Shown here piece by piece: positions 26,655-36,122 of a DNA stretch of 44,153 bases. The stretch comes from Promethearchaeota archaeon Loki_b31. Lineage in GTDB: Archaea > Asgardarchaeota > Lokiarchaeia > Sigyniarchaeales > SOKP01. A program made the translations under genes and the position numbers. Numbering within the stretch: the first letter of the stretch is position 1; each line of letters opens with the position of its first letter. The stretch is from positions 1 to 44,153 of the forward strand of contig NJBI01000028.1 in the NCBI GenBank assembly GCA_005222975.1, in the 5' to 3' direction. Below the pieces are notes generated by a model that had not been told where the DNA came from, did not search any database, and saw nothing but the letters and a program-made list of their open reading frames with translations.

Positions 26655-26847
26655 CTTTTCTCTCACTTCTTATATCTATTTTTTTTTATTGTTTAAAACT
26701 AAATTACTAACTTTGTATTAAAATTCATTATTTATATTATTTCTTTTTATTAATGTTCAAAATATTGATTTATAATTTTTAATAATTTTTAATAATTTTT
26801 AAATTAAAAAGTAAAAATAATTTAATTATTATTTGTTTGCAATAAAT

Positions 26848-27327
26848 TTAGTCTCTAAAACCGTAATAAACATTGATAAGAAGTAATAAAGCTTCCCTCA
26901 GTGAAACTGTAAACAATGTTAAAATTTGGAATTTATAATCCAAATCAAATGTAAAAAGCAATAAGGAAGTAATAACAGTTGTTAAGGTTAATAGTGAAAG
27001 AAAATTACTACTCTTTTGTTTCAACCAGGTTGGCTCTTGGTCAATGAGTTTTTCAATTATTTCGTATTTTGAAAGAGATTGATAATTCTCTATTTCTTCT
27101 ATTTGTTTTTTAAGTCGCTTTTTCTCTCTGGATACGCTAATATTTCTAAAAAATGCACCCACTATATATGAACTAATTATTATTAAAATATCAAGCAATG
27201 TATTGGTTGATTCAAAGCTAACATTAGGACCAAAATAATTAATGATGATAATTGTTGATAAAATAATTACTAATGAGATCCTAACCGTAAATTTCGGTAA
27301 ATATAGGGGATGTTTTGGGGTTCTTCT
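26848..27327 (-). CDS. C-terminal half of a frameshifted membrane protein gene
   Basis: This frame contains no ATG upstream of its first helix; the first usable start is a TTG at 27198. Read further back, it continues as TPKHPLYLPKFTVRISLVIIL into the end of the neighbouring gene. It then reads hydrophobic segments, a charged helix (REKKRLKKQIEEIE) and the ending LREALLLLINVYYGFRD. The upstream frame (27270-27629) supplies the start and first helices. One missing or extra base near 27320-27330 (minus-strand GAAGAAGAACCCCAAAA) would join them into one ~255-residue membrane protein. Function unknown. Confidence 0.65.
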   Translation of the reverse strand, partial: RRTPKHPLYLPKFTVRISLVIILSTIIIINYFGPNVSFESTNTLLDILIIISSYIVGAFFRNISVSREKKRLKKQIEEIENYQSLSKYEIIEKLIDQEPTWLKQKSSNFLSLLTLTTVITSLLLFTFDLDYKFQILTLFTVSLREALLLLINVYYGFRD

Positions 27328-27629
27328 TCTTGATCAAGTAATTTTGGGGTTTTTACATATTTAACAATACGCTTCAGTTTTTCTTTTCCACTTTTTCTTG
27401 TCTGAAAATAAAAAGCCATTAAAATAAAAATCGCGTTTGTTATCATACTGGGAATTTCTTGACTTAAAAACAAATAATTGAAAGGAATAGTGACAATTAG
27501 TAAGGTATTTAGAGCTCTAATTGTTCCTCGTGGCATGCCAAGAGGCTCTCCTTTAATCTTGCCCTCTTTGCCACATCGTTTTATAATCACCCAAATAATT
27601 AAGATTATACCTAAAATCCAAGTAATCAT
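27270..27629 (-). CDS. N-terminal half of a frameshifted membrane protein gene
   Basis: The frame starts at an ATG with a membrane helix (ITWILGIILIIWVII), then a characteristic GEPLGMPRGTIRALNTLLIV segment and a second and third helix. After KTPKLLDQEEE the remaining ~16 residues (from PQNIPY) look random. The overlapping minus-one frame instead reads TPKHPLYLPKFTVR, which restates the P-x-G/F-T-x-R pattern. I therefore treat this and the frame at 26848-27327 as one gene with a single-base break. It could be a sequencing error, a recent mutation or, less likely, programmed slippage. The protein family is not known to me. Confidence 0.65.
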   Translation of the reverse strand: MITWILGIILIIWVIIKRCGKEGKIKGEPLGMPRGTIRALNTLLIVTIPFNYLFLSQEIPSMITNAIFILMAFYFQTRKSGKEKLKRIVKYVKTPKLLDQEEEPQNIPYIYRNLRLGSH

Positions 27630-27770
27630 AATAAGAATAAATAATTTCTATTGAATATAATTCTATTTTTAAATTACTTTTTTTGAATTTTAATTTATAT
27701 AATAAATTGAAAAACTCTTAAAATTTAACTATTAGAAAGCCTCTACTGCTTATTTTTTAAAATCGATACC

Positions 27771-27778
27771 TTTAAATA
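27771..27778 (+). promoter_or_regulatory. TATA box of the grpE-dnaK-dnaJ-tfb cluster
   Basis: TTTAAATA preceded by ATACC, which may serve as the TFB-recognition element. Transcription is expected to begin about 25 bases downstream, near 27800. The same ACC-TTTAAATAG core occurs before the small ORF at 37445. Confidence 0.55.
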
Positions 27779-27805
27779 GGTCAATTAATATAAGTATATT
27801 AATGA

Positions 27806-27826
27806 TTGTCAATCGATTATTGACAA
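27806..27826. promoter_or_regulatory. inverted-repeat operator of the chaperone cluster
   Basis: TTGTCAAT and ATTGACAA form a perfect eight-base inverted repeat separated by CGATT. It lies just after the predicted transcription start and about 35 bases before the grpE ATG, the position of a repressor operator. It is not the bacterial CIRCE element (TTAGCACTC-N9-GAGTGCTAA). The repressor is not encoded nearby. Confidence 0.55.
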
Positions 27827-27860
27827 AGAAAGATTGTTTACAAAACTAAGAGATAAAAAT

Positions 27861-28523
27861 ATGGTATTTGAAGATTATTACGATGGATATTTTAACGCTC
27901 GAAGGTCGTTAGAGGACCCATATAGCAAAGTTTCGATCCCAAAAGAGAAATATAAAAAACTTATGGAGATCGCAGAAAAATACGAAATATTACTAAGAAA
28001 ATTTGATCATGAAAAAGCGAAAAAAACTGAGTTACATAAGCAGCTTGAAAACTTAAAAGAAGATGGAAGGCAATTAAAGGATTTAGAAGAGAAAACTGAG
28101 AAATACTTAAATTCATTGATACGAGTTCAAGCAGATTTTGAGAATTATAAAAAGGCAAATTATCGAGAGAACGAACGGTACAGGCTTCGAGTAAAAGAGG
28201 AAATGCTGAAAAAGTTAATTAGGCACTACGAAGATTTACATAGGGCGTTGAAAGTATTGGATTCGTTAAAAAAGGGAGAATCAGTAAAAAAAGGTTTTAA
28301 AATGATTGTTGAGAATTTTGAAAAATTTTTAGAAGATGAAGGGGTGAAACCTATGCATTCAGAAGGCGAGAAATTTGACCCTTACAAACACGAAGCCCTA
28401 TTAGTGGAAGAGAATGAAAATCACCCTGAAAATATTATTTTAGAAGAGATAGATAAAGGTTATTATTTAAATAACAAGGTATTGAAACCCGCTGGGGTTA
28501 AAATATCAAAATCAAAATTATAA
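27861..28523 (+). CDS. grpE: GrpE nucleotide-exchange factor
   Basis: The protein exchanges ADP for ATP on DnaK. A long coiled coil covers about residues 40-100. The GrpE core RVQADFENYKKANYRENERY follows, and the C-terminal beta domain has PYKHEALLVEENENHPENII and LNNKVLKPAGVKISK, the family signature. The ATG at 27861 is preferred over the in-frame TTG at 27834. Its ~220 residues are slightly longer than many archaeal GrpEs because of an N-terminal extension. It is first in the order grpE-dnaK-dnaJ, 36 bases before dnaK, downstream of a TATA box and an inverted repeat. Confidence 0.93.
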   Translation: MVFEDYYDGYFNARRSLEDPYSKVSIPKEKYKKLMEIAEKYEILLRKFDHEKAKKTELHKQLENLKEDGRQLKDLEEKTEKYLNSLIRVQADFENYKKANYRENERYRLRVKEEMLKKLIRHYEDLHRALKVLDSLKKGESVKKGFKMIVENFEKFLEDEGVKPMHSEGEKFDPYKHEALLVEENENHPENIILEEIDKGYYLNNKVLKPAGVKISKSKL

Positions 28524-28559
28524 AATTAAAAAAAAATTAAAAAAAAGATGTGAAAAAAA

Positions 28560-30455
28560 ATGGCAAAAATAATTGGTATAGATTTAGGAACTTCCAATTC
28601 AGCTGCTGCCGTATTAGTTGGTGGCAAGCCTACAATTATTCCTAGTGCAGAAGGCAATACATTAGGGGGAAAAGCATTTCCCTCGGTGGTTGCATTTACG
28701 AAGGACGGACAAAGACTAGTAGGAGAACCAGCGAGAAGACAGGCAATTTCAAATCCAGATCGCACGATTACCGCGATAAAACGAAAAATGGGAACTTCTT
28801 TCAAGGTGACCATCGACAGTAAAGATTATAAGCCACAGGAAATTTCTGCAATGATCTTGAGAAAAATCAAGGAAGACGCGAGCGCTTACTTAGGAGAGGA
28901 AGTAACAGAAGTGATCATTACAGTACCAGCATATTTTAACGATAATCAAAGGCAAGCTACGAAAGATGCAGGAAAGATCGCGGGGTTGAATGTAAAACGT
29001 TTAATTAACGAACCTACTGCAGCAGCCTTAGCATATGGACTAGACAAGAAGGATGTCAGTTTAAAAATCGCTGTATTAGATCTTGGTGGTGGTACATTTG
29101 ATGTTACGGTAATGGAAATGGATAACCAAGTCTTTGAGGTAATCTCAACAGCGGGAGATACTCAATTAGGCGGTACGGATATGGATAGAATTCTTGTGAA
29201 TTACATTATCGAAGAATTTAGGAAGAATGAGGGAGTCGATTTAAAGAATGATTCCATGGCAATGCAGAGAGTAAAAGAAGCTGTTGAAAAAGCTAAAATT
29301 GAATTATCAACTTCAATTTCAACAGATATTAATTTACCATACATTACAGCAACTGATTCCGGTCCAAAACACCTTACTATGAGTATTACAAGAGCTAAAT
29401 TAGAACAGTTGATAGAACCTATTTTAAAGAGATTAGAAACTCCTATAATTAAAGCCTTAAAAGACGCAGGGTTAAACAAAGGGAAAGTTGACAAAGTTAT
29501 ATTAGTTGGCGGACCAACAAGAATGCCTAGCGTTCAGAAGATATTCGAAGACTTTTTAGGGAAAAAACCAGAAAGGAGTATAGATCCTATGGAATGCGTT
29601 GCGATGGGTGCTGCGATTCAAGGTGGCGTTTTAACGGGAGAAGTAGAAGATCTGTTGTTATTAGATGTCACTCCATTATCATTAGGAATTGAGACCTTGG
29701 GAGGCGTCTTTACAAAGCTAATAGAGCGAAATTCAACGATTCCAACTAAAAAGAAACAAATATTTAGCACTGCTGCCGATAATCAACCAGCGGTGGAAAT
29801 TCATGTATTACAAGGAGAACGACCAAAAGCTGTTGATAACATAACTTTAGGAAAGTTTCATTTAACAGGAATTCCACCAGCTCCTAGAGGATTACCTCAA
29901 ATTGAAGTATCTTTTGATATCGACCAAAACGGCATTATAAGTGTTTCTGCAAAAGACAAAGGAACCGGTAAGAGTCAATCAATAACGATCACTGCATCGA
30001 ATAAAATGGATGAAGGCGAAATCGCACAAAAAGTAAGAGAAGCTGAAAGATATGCTGAAGAGGATAAAAAATTCAAAGAATTAATTGAAGCAAAGAATCA
30101 TGCTGAGGCATTAATCTATCAAACTGAGAAATTGTTAAAAGAAAACGAAGCGATAATAGGAGATTTGAAATCGAATATTCTTGAAAAAATATCTGATCTA
30201 AAGAGAGCGATGGAATCTGAAGATGTTGTTAGCATAAAAAACTCAACAGAAACCTTACAAAATTCTTTACACGAAGTTTCATCTCGAATGTATGGACAGC
30301 AGCAAGATTCATCTCAGGGCGCTTATCAAGGGGCTCCACCTGGAGGTATGGGTGGCACTCCATATGAAGGTAAAACCCAAGATGAAATAGAACAAGAACA
30401 ATTCCGTAAAGCGACTGGACAAGACGAAGGTGTAGTTGATGCTGAATATGAGTAA
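28560..30455 (+). CDS. dnaK: DnaK (Hsp70) chaperone
   Basis: A complete Hsp70 of 631 residues. The ATPase domain begins [15 protein letters not shown]. It has the phosphate-2 loop [13 protein letters not shown], the [17 protein letters not shown] stretch, the adenosine motif [14 protein letters not shown] and the linker [19 protein letters not shown]. The substrate domain contains the [14 protein letters not shown] stretch. The lid ends in a glycine/glutamine-rich tail and EGVVDAEYE, close to the EEVD-like ending of bacterial DnaKs. The overall look is bacterial, as expected since archaeal dnaK is thought to have come by transfer. The gene is cotranscribed with grpE, dnaJ and tfb. Confidence 0.97.
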   Translation: MAKIIGIDLGTSNSAAAVLVGGKPTIIPSAEGNTLGGKAFPSVVAFTKDGQRLVGEPARRQAISNPDRTITAIKRKMGTSFKVTIDSKDYKPQEISAMILRKIKEDASAYLGEEVTEVIITVPAYFNDNQRQATKDAGKIAGLNVKRLINEPTAAALAYGLDKKDVSLKIAVLDLGGGTFDVTVMEMDNQVFEVISTAGDTQLGGTDMDRILVNYIIEEFRKNEGVDLKNDSMAMQRVKEAVEKAKIELSTSISTDINLPYITATDSGPKHLTMSITRAKLEQLIEPILKRLETPIIKALKDAGLNKGKVDKVILVGGPTRMPSVQKIFEDFLGKKPERSIDPMECVAMGAAIQGGVLTGEVEDLLLLDVTPLSLGIETLGGVFTKLIERNSTIPTKKKQIFSTAADNQPAVEIHVLQGERPKAVDNITLGKFHLTGIPPAPRGLPQIEVSFDIDQNGIISVSAKDKGTGKSQSITITASNKMDEGEIAQKVREAERYAEEDKKFKELIEAKNHAEALIYQTEKLLKENEAIIGDLKSNILEKISDLKRAMESEDVVSIKNSTETLQNSLHEVSSRMYGQQQDSSQGAYQGAPPGGMGGTPYEGKTQDEIEQEQFRKATGQDEGVVDAEYE

Positions 30456-30509
30456 GTTTAAATAAAGTTTTTTTTATTTATTTTTTTTTATTATTAAATT
30501 AAGAAGAGA

Positions 30510-31532
30510 TTGAAAAATTTGACAAAAGATTATTATAAAACATTAGGATTACAAAAAAACGCTTCAAAAGAAGAAATTAAAAGAGCGTTTCGAAAATTAG
30601 CTCGAAAGTATCATCCAGATGTGAATCCCGATGAGGCAAAATCAGGAGAAAAATTCAAAGAGATTAATGAAGCTTATGGCTTATTAAGCGACGATAAAAA
30701 ACGAGAAATGTACGATAAGTTTGGAGTTGTAGAAGGAGATTCGTCTACATATCAACAATGGGGGGGATCACCTGGAGGTAGAACGGTGCATCGAAGCCCA
30801 GATGGAACTACATATTATTATTCAACCTCTGGTTCACCAGGAAATTTTGATTTTAGCGAGATATTCGGCAATGCTGGACGTTCTCGAAAAAGACAAACAT
30901 CAGGAGGTTATGATTTTTTTAACGATTTAGGAGATATTTTTGATGTTTTCTCTAATATGGGAGGGAGCACGAGGGCAAGATCTACTAGTTCAAGAAATAT
31001 CCCTAGAGAAGGCGATGACTTAAGATATGACATGGAAATTAAATTTATGGACGCATTTCTTGGAGGAAAGAGAAAGGTTCAATACAGAGACCCTCTTACG
31101 GGAGCAAATAAAACGTTAACAATTACAATTCCTCGAGGAGTTAGGGACGAACAAAAATTGCGCCTTAAAGGAAAAGGGATGCCCGGTGAAAATGGAGGTT
31201 CTCCAGGTGATTTGTATATAGCGATCCATGTAAAGAATCACAAAATATTTGAAAGAGATGGTGATGATATTTATGTAGATCAAGAAATTCCATTTACCAC
31301 AGCAGCATTAGGTGGCAAAACTCAAGTTCCCGGAATAGAAAAAACCATAAACGTATCAGTTCCCGAAGGAACTAAAGATTCAACGATATTAAGATTAAAA
31401 AATAAAGGCTTTTATAAAATGAACTCTGAAGAGAGAGGGAATCAATTAGTAAGAGTAAAAATTAAAATTCCTAAGAGAACCAGTAAGAAACAAAAAGAAT
31501 TGTTAGAACAATTAAAAGCAACAGGATTATAA
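30510..31532 (+). CDS. DnaJ-like co-chaperone lacking the zinc domain (class II)
   Basis: The J-domain covers about residues 6-72 with HPD at 35-37, which stimulates DnaK's ATPase. A glycine/serine/phenylalanine-rich linker follows (about 78-165), then two beta-rich substrate domains with [17 protein letters not shown] and [17 protein letters not shown]. The four CxxCxGxG zinc motifs of classical DnaJ are absent, so this is a CbpA/DnaJB-type protein of 340 residues. The start is a TTG behind AAGAAGAGA; there is no nearby ATG before the J-domain. It sits 54 bases after dnaK and 12 bases before tfb. Confidence 0.93.
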   Translation: MKNLTKDYYKTLGLQKNASKEEIKRAFRKLARKYHPDVNPDEAKSGEKFKEINEAYGLLSDDKKREMYDKFGVVEGDSSTYQQWGGSPGGRTVHRSPDGTTYYYSTSGSPGNFDFSEIFGNAGRSRKRQTSGGYDFFNDLGDIFDVFSNMGGSTRARSTSSRNIPREGDDLRYDMEIKFMDAFLGGKRKVQYRDPLTGANKTLTITIPRGVRDEQKLRLKGKGMPGENGGSPGDLYIAIHVKNHKIFERDGDDIYVDQEIPFTTAALGGKTQVPGIEKTINVSVPEGTKDSTILRLKNKGFYKMNSEERGNQLVRVKIKIPKRTSKKQKELLEQLKATGL

Positions 31533-31544
31533 AAAGGTGATTAA

Positions 31545-32432
31545 ATGAATGTTGTATCAGATTTAAATATTATATCGGATTTATGCCCTGAATGTGGAGG
31601 TAGTATAATTTCAATTACACAAATAGGAGAAAACGTTTGTTCTCAGTGTGGACTAGTAGTTTCCGAAAGAAGCGTTGATTTATCTCATAGCGATAAAAGA
31701 GCTTATACCTCCCAAGAAAAGCAATTAAGGGAGCATACAGGTGCCCCTATATCTAATCTACTTCCAGACATCGGCTTGACGACTGTAATTAACAAAAAGA
31801 ACATCAAAGATCCAGACTTAAAAAGAGCTGTAAAATGGAATACGCGAATGACATGGGAAAAAAGGAATATACTTATCGCAACAACGGAATTAAAAAGAAT
31901 TTGCAGTAATTTAAACATTCCTAATCACGTGAAGGTTGAAGCGATCCGTTTGTATAAAGAAGCGTTTAAAAAGAAATTACTTCGGGGAAGATCTATTAAT
32001 TCAATGATAGCTGCAAGCATATATCTTGCGATTAGATTAAAAAGAATACCACGAACATTCCAAGAGATCTTAGAGGAATCGTCTGAAATTTCGAAAGATA
32101 TTAGAAGATGTTATCGAGTCTTAATCAGGGAATTAAATTTAAAGGCCCCAAATACTGAACCAAGCGCTTTAATTCCGAAATATATGGCTAAATTAAATTT
32201 GAATCAAGAAATTGAAAGAATTACATCTAAAATTGTAAATACTTTTGCCCTAAACTTTCCAACTAGTGGCAAAGACCCAAAAGGAATAGTAGCTGGGGCA
32301 ATATACTTAGCAAGTAAGATAAAGGGCTTAGAATTAACACAGAAAGAAATTGCCGATAAGGTAGGAGTAACTGAAGTCACACTTCGCTCCAGATATAAAG
32401 AACTTTCAAAAAAATTAAATATTAATAAATGA
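31545..32432 (+). CDS. tfb: transcription initiation factor B (TFB)
   Basis: This is the archaeal counterpart of TFIIB, which bridges TBP on the TATA box and RNA polymerase. The zinc ribbon uses C14, C17, C32 and C35. The B-finger/linker region follows (SHSDKRAYTSQEKQLREHTGA), then two cyclin-fold repeats (about 100-190 and 200-295), the last ending with a helix-turn-helix (TQKEIADKVGVTEVTLRSRY). The 295-residue length is normal. The ATG follows GGTGA. It lies 12 bases after the dnaJ stop, so it is very likely on the chaperone transcript. That suggests a stress-linked TFB, though it might also be the only one. Confidence 0.95.
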   Translation: MNVVSDLNIISDLCPECGGSIISITQIGENVCSQCGLVVSERSVDLSHSDKRAYTSQEKQLREHTGAPISNLLPDIGLTTVINKKNIKDPDLKRAVKWNTRMTWEKRNILIATTELKRICSNLNIPNHVKVEAIRLYKEAFKKKLLRGRSINSMIAASIYLAIRLKRIPRTFQEILEESSEISKDIRRCYRVLIRELNLKAPNTEPSALIPKYMAKLNLNQEIERITSKIVNTFALNFPTSGKDPKGIVAGAIYLASKIKGLELTQKEIADKVGVTEVTLRSRYKELSKKLNINK

Positions 32433-32498
32433 TTTTTTTTTAATCGGTTTAATATTATAAAAAGAAAATAAAAGAATTGAATTGATTTTATTTTTTTA

Positions 32499-32927
32499 CT
32501 ACTTTTCTCCTGAAGACCAATTATATTCCTTCGGACCCGCAAATAATAGCATAAAAGCAGGAATTAGAACTGCAAATCCACCCCAACTCCACCATCCAAA
32601 AATGAGTAAAAGAATCCCCCAAATAACCATCCATGGAATATTAAAACCACCTAAATTTAATACCCAACCATACAATGCATCCCAATCTTTTTCTTCGCAT
32701 GGTTTCGAGAATTTAGGTTTTATAACTAGAAACGATATGACAATTCCAATTATAATTGAGATTATATTCCATATTTGAGTTCCCCAATAAGATGGAATCC
32801 ACCAAAGAATGAATGAGGAAACAACAATATATAATATTCCTATAACACCATTAAGAATTCCAATGATCCAAGCCCATTTTCCTAAAGTAGATACCCATGA
32901 GGCGTGTTGCCATTCACTTTCTCCCAT
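32499..32927 (-). CDS. small tryptophan-rich membrane protein (142 aa)
   Basis: There are four hydrophobic segments: about 18-44, 51-73, 92-113 and 115-132. Tryptophans lie at their edges, there is a polar N-terminus, and the C-terminus reads GPKEYNWSSGEK. The family is not recognised. The gene converges on tfb, leaving 66 bases between the two stop codons. Codon use resembles the neighbours, and the frame is intact from ATG to stop, so I believe it is real. A role in the membrane cannot be narrowed further. Confidence 0.7.
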   Translation of the reverse strand: MGESEWQHASWVSTLGKWAWIIGILNGVIGILYIVVSSFILWWIPSYWGTQIWNIISIIIGIVISFLVIKPKFSKPCEEKDWDALYGWVLNLGGFNIPWMVIWGILLLIFGWWSWGGFAVLIPAFMLLFAGPKEYNWSSGEK

Positions 32928-33112
32928 ATTTTTTCTACCTCAATCCTTAAAATCATTACTTTTTGTAAATAATTTTAAAATTACTATATTATTCATATTC
33001 ATTAAATTTAAAATTGATCATAATTAATTAATAAGTTTGGATGTAAGAATTACATAATTTAATGAAAGTAAGAAAAACGAAAAATGAATATTAAATGTTT
33101 TTTTAACTTGAA

Positions 33113-34582
33113 TTATTGATTGGTATCTGGTTCAAGTATTTCGCCAACATAGTAAAGTCCGACAAGGTTTCCCCGTCTTTGGAATTTTCTCGAGACTAAC
33201 AAAATAATAACGTGCTCATTTTCGTCGATGTGACCCGTCTTAACGCCATATCTTACTGACTGTTCGATTAAACCCTCTACATCTAAATTAAAAAAGTCAA
33301 TTTTTTCTATATGGATGGGTTGTACGCCCCAAATTAGGTTTAATTCCCTTGCGGTTTTTTTAAATGGAGTCATTGCGATAATAGGTAAGGGTGGGCGAAA
33401 TTTCGAAATCATTTTAGCACCGTAACCTTTTCTCGAAATAACTACAATTTTACCCCTAAAGTTTAATTCTTCCATTTCGTGCGCAAGAGCATGTATTGCG
33501 TGTCCAAGAGTTTGTGTATGTGTTAATCGATCAGAATCGTAATCGTCTGGAGATCTCAATGGCGCGTGTAAACTTGCAGTTGCTGCAATTTTGTTCATAA
33601 ATTCAACAGAATTCACGGGGTATTTTCCGACTGCTGTTTCAGCAGAAAGCATTACGGCGTCAGTTCCATCAATAACTGCGTTATATATATCGTTTGCTTC
33701 TGCTCTAGTTGGAACTGGCGTGTTAATCATTGATTCCAGCATTTGGGTTGCTACAATAACGGGTTTTCCTTCTCGATTGCATTTATAAATTAATTCTTTT
33801 TGCACAATTGGTACTTGATCTGGAGAAATCTCGACACCCAAATCACCTCTCGCAATCATGATACCATCGGACACTTCTAAAATTTGATCGAAATTATCTA
33901 ATGCTATAGGTCGTTCGATCTTTGAAATTAATTTTATTTCGTTATTTCCGTAATTTTCAAGGAGTTTTTTAACTGTAAGGACATCATCTCCTCCAGATAC
34001 AAATGAAATTGCTACGAATTCGGGGTTTAGATCAGCAATATATTCAAGGTCTTTAATATCTTTCTCTGTGGGAACTGATTGTTTTAATTCTCCGCTGGGG
34101 ATATTTACGCCTTTATTGTTGCTTATTAGTCCACCGGCAATGACTTCTCCTATCAAATTATTCTTTTCTTTACTTTTAACTTGAATTTTAATAATTCCGT
34201 CGTTAACATAGAACACATCTCCTTTTTTCATTGATTTCAAAAATCCTACTAAGGGGATGGAAAATTGAGTTTGGTCTCCGCCTCCAGGGATTTCACTTTC
34301 GTAGACATCTACTTGTTGTCCAACATTTAATATATATGCCTCGTCATTCTTGAATTTACCAACCCTTATTTTAGGTCCTTGAATATCTGCCATAATTCCA
34401 ACATAGTCATCTACGCTCCTAATTCTATCAACTATTTCACCCTTTTCGTCGTGTGTTCCATGAGAAAAATTCAATCTAAAAATATCAACGCCGGCATCAA
34501 TTAGACGCTTGATCATCTGTTTTGAACTCGAAGCGGGACCAAGAGTACTTACAATTTTAACAGTATTTTCTCTAAATGACAT
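33113..34582 (-). CDS. pyk: pyruvate kinase
   Basis: This enzyme converts phosphoenolpyruvate and ADP to pyruvate and ATP at the end of glycolysis. The N-terminal TVKIVSTLGPASSS and FRLNFSHGTHDEK, the ISKIERPIALDNFDQIL active-site helix with GIMIARGDLGVE, and VIVATQMLESMI with PTRAEANDIYNAV are all present. The C-domain of about 130 residues completes a normal 489-residue chain. At the position of the potassium-linked glutamate of the animal enzyme, this protein has lysine (IQGPK, K71), the pattern of potassium-independent kinases. It stands alone on the minus strand. Confidence 0.97.
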   Translation of the reverse strand: MSFRENTVKIVSTLGPASSSKQMIKRLIDAGVDIFRLNFSHGTHDEKGEIVDRIRSVDDYVGIMADIQGPKIRVGKFKNDEAYILNVGQQVDVYESEIPGGGDQTQFSIPLVGFLKSMKKGDVFYVNDGIIKIQVKSKEKNNLIGEVIAGGLISNNKGVNIPSGELKQSVPTEKDIKDLEYIADLNPEFVAISFVSGGDDVLTVKKLLENYGNNEIKLISKIERPIALDNFDQILEVSDGIMIARGDLGVEISPDQVPIVQKELIYKCNREGKPVIVATQMLESMINTPVPTRAEANDIYNAVIDGTDAVMLSAETAVGKYPVNSVEFMNKIAATASLHAPLRSPDDYDSDRLTHTQTLGHAIHALAHEMEELNFRGKIVVISRKGYGAKMISKFRPPLPIIAMTPFKKTARELNLIWGVQPIHIEKIDFFNLDVEGLIEQSVRYGVKTGHIDENEHVIILLVSRKFQRRGNLVGLYYVGEILEPDTNQ

Positions 34583-34659
34583 TTTACATCAATATAAGAT
34601 TTTTGATTTAAAACCTATAATAGAATAATTAATATTAATATTGTATCCTTTGTTAAAAA

Positions 34660-35145
34660 TTATACATTTTTAATTAAATTTTTAAGGTTATCTAACTCTT
34701 TTCGATACTTGTTTCTGAATTCTTTTAATAAATTGATTGACTCTGAGAAGTTATCTGTTGTATTTAATTCTTTTAAAGAGAACAAACTAACTCTAAAGTG
34801 TTGAGGATATATTGAGAATTGGATCAATTTTAAATTATGTTCTTTACTGAATCCTTTTGCTAAGCTAACTAATAGATCGGAACTTTGAGAAGCTAACAAT
34901 ATTGCCAAAAAATGCCTATATCTTGGCTTTTTAGAGTAATTTTTTGCAATGATAAGATAAAAATTTTTATAATTTTCCTTTAACTTGTAAATCTTCTTGA
35001 TTTTTAAAGATTTAGGGACTCCTTTAATGCTTTCGGAAATCGGGGGATATTTATTTTTTAACCGCTTTGCACCAGTTAATAACTCCCTTTTAAGATAAGA
35101 ATTAAAATTCTTTTCATCATTTGAAATAACGTTCTTAGAATTCAT
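34660..35145 (-). CDS. uncharacterised basic protein (161 aa)
   Basis: I do not recognise the family. The protein is lysine- and leucine-rich with no cysteine motif, signal peptide or membrane segment. A central LIIAKNYSKKPRYRHFLAILLASQSSDLLVSLA region could be a folded core, and the ends look helical. It is on the minus strand between the aldehyde oxidoreductase gene (53 bases upstream) and pyruvate kinase, so it could share the oxidoreductase transcript. No function is proposed. Confidence 0.6.
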   Translation of the reverse strand: MNSKNVISNDEKNFNSYLKRELLTGAKRLKNKYPPISESIKGVPKSLKIKKIYKLKENYKNFYLIIAKNYSKKPRYRHFLAILLASQSSDLLVSLAKGFSKEHNLKLIQFSIYPQHFRVSLFSLKELNTTDNFSESINLLKEFRNKYRKELDNLKNLIKNV

Positions 35146-35198
35146 TGGAATAAATTAGTTATAGTTAATTAGTTTTCTAGGTAATTAAAGTTGTAAAT

Positions 35199-36122
35199 TT
35201 AATATAAATCTTTAATTACGAATTCAAGGTCTAAATCTTTTAAAGTCTCTTTTAATGGATAGCCATTTTCAGGATTCCATCCCATTCTGTTGCAAAATTC
35301 TTTATAAAATTCCTTATACTCTACTGTCTTACTTTTTAGCGGCCCTTTTTCAGCAGGTGGTAGTCCGATTATTCTATCAGGCAATTCGTTTTGCGCTATG
35401 TTAATACCTTCTCGTATTGTGAACGCTTGACGTAAGGTTTGGATTCTTATTCCGGTTTTGATATAATCTTCAATATTAGTATTCCAACCCGTTAAAGAAT
35501 TCAAAAGATCAATAAAAGGATAAGGACCAAAGGAAGGCGAGAACATGCACATACCGGCACAGTTTAAGATTTGATGAAATCCCGTATTGATTACCTGTGC
35601 CTTTACCTTCTTTTTTTCGTTTTTTTTCCACTTTTTGGGGAAATTTAAGCTTTTCTCAAATTTATCAAATGGGCCAATTTCAGAATAATCGATACTAGCC
35701 GCTGTATGCCTTCCGGGGGTCGGATCAAACGCGTATGTAAAAGCTAAGGATTCAAAATAGCGAGGATCGTGCATCGGAATTTCAGAGCCTAATGAAGTTA
35801 TGGCGTATTGTTTACTATTTTTCCCTATTTTTTCAGAAGCTATTTTTGCTCCATCAGCTAATATATCACCGATACCTTCTCTTAATATTATTTTGCGGAC
35901 CAATTCTACTATAGATTTACTATTACCCCACATTAAATCTAAACCGCCTGTATCGTCTAAATTTAAAAGATTATTTTCAAAACATTCAATTGCAAAAGCA
36001 ACTGTTGCACCAGTGGAAATAGTATCGATTGCCGCACGATTACAGAGGTCATTAATTTTAAATATAGAAAGCAAGTCGTTGTTGAGTAAAAGAGAACCAA
36101 ATGCGCAGCAAGTCTCGTATTC
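35199..36122 (-). CDS. aldehyde:ferredoxin oxidoreductase, C-terminal part (frameshifted gene)
   Basis: Read from the frameshift point, this frame begins EYETCCAFGSLLLNNDLLS and runs through NDLCNRAAIDTISTGATVAF, a normal central segment of tungsten aldehyde oxidoreductases. PMHDPRYFESLAFTYAFDPTPGRH and NCAGMCMFSPSF supply cofactor and cluster residues, the latter probably the fourth cluster cysteine. The first in-frame ATG is at 36074, but homology continues past it, so it is not a real start. Adding one base in the minus-strand text AGTCCGAATACG restores a single ~650-residue enzyme with the part at 36123-37162. Confidence 0.85.
   Translation of the reverse strand, partial: EYETCCAFGSLLLNNDLLSIFKINDLCNRAAIDTISTGATVAFAIECFENNLLNLDDTGGLDLMWGNSKSIVELVRKIILREGIGDILADGAKIASEKIGKNSKQYAITSLGSEIPMHDPRYFESLAFTYAFDPTPGRHTAASIDYSEIGPFDKFEKSLNFPKKWKKNEKKKVKAQVINTGFHQILNCAGMCMFSPSFGPYPFIDLLNSLTGWNTNIEDYIKTGIRIQTLRQAFTIREGINIAQNELPDRIIGLPPAEKGPLKSKTVEYKEFYKEFCNRMGWNPENGYPLKETLKDLDLEFVIKDLY

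Noticed and set aside
27270..27320. The ending after LLDQEEE of the membrane-protein frame as a true C-terminus
   Set aside because: The overlapping frame shows the expected membrane-protein continuation, so this tail is probably a frameshift product.
32204..32542. Minus-strand frame across the end of tfb
   Set aside because: It overlaps the cyclin-fold region of TFB and has no coherent protein character.
35963..36120. The last ~45 codons of the upstream oxidoreductase frame as a real protein tail
   Set aside because: They have no family resemblance, while the adjacent frame carries the conserved continuation.
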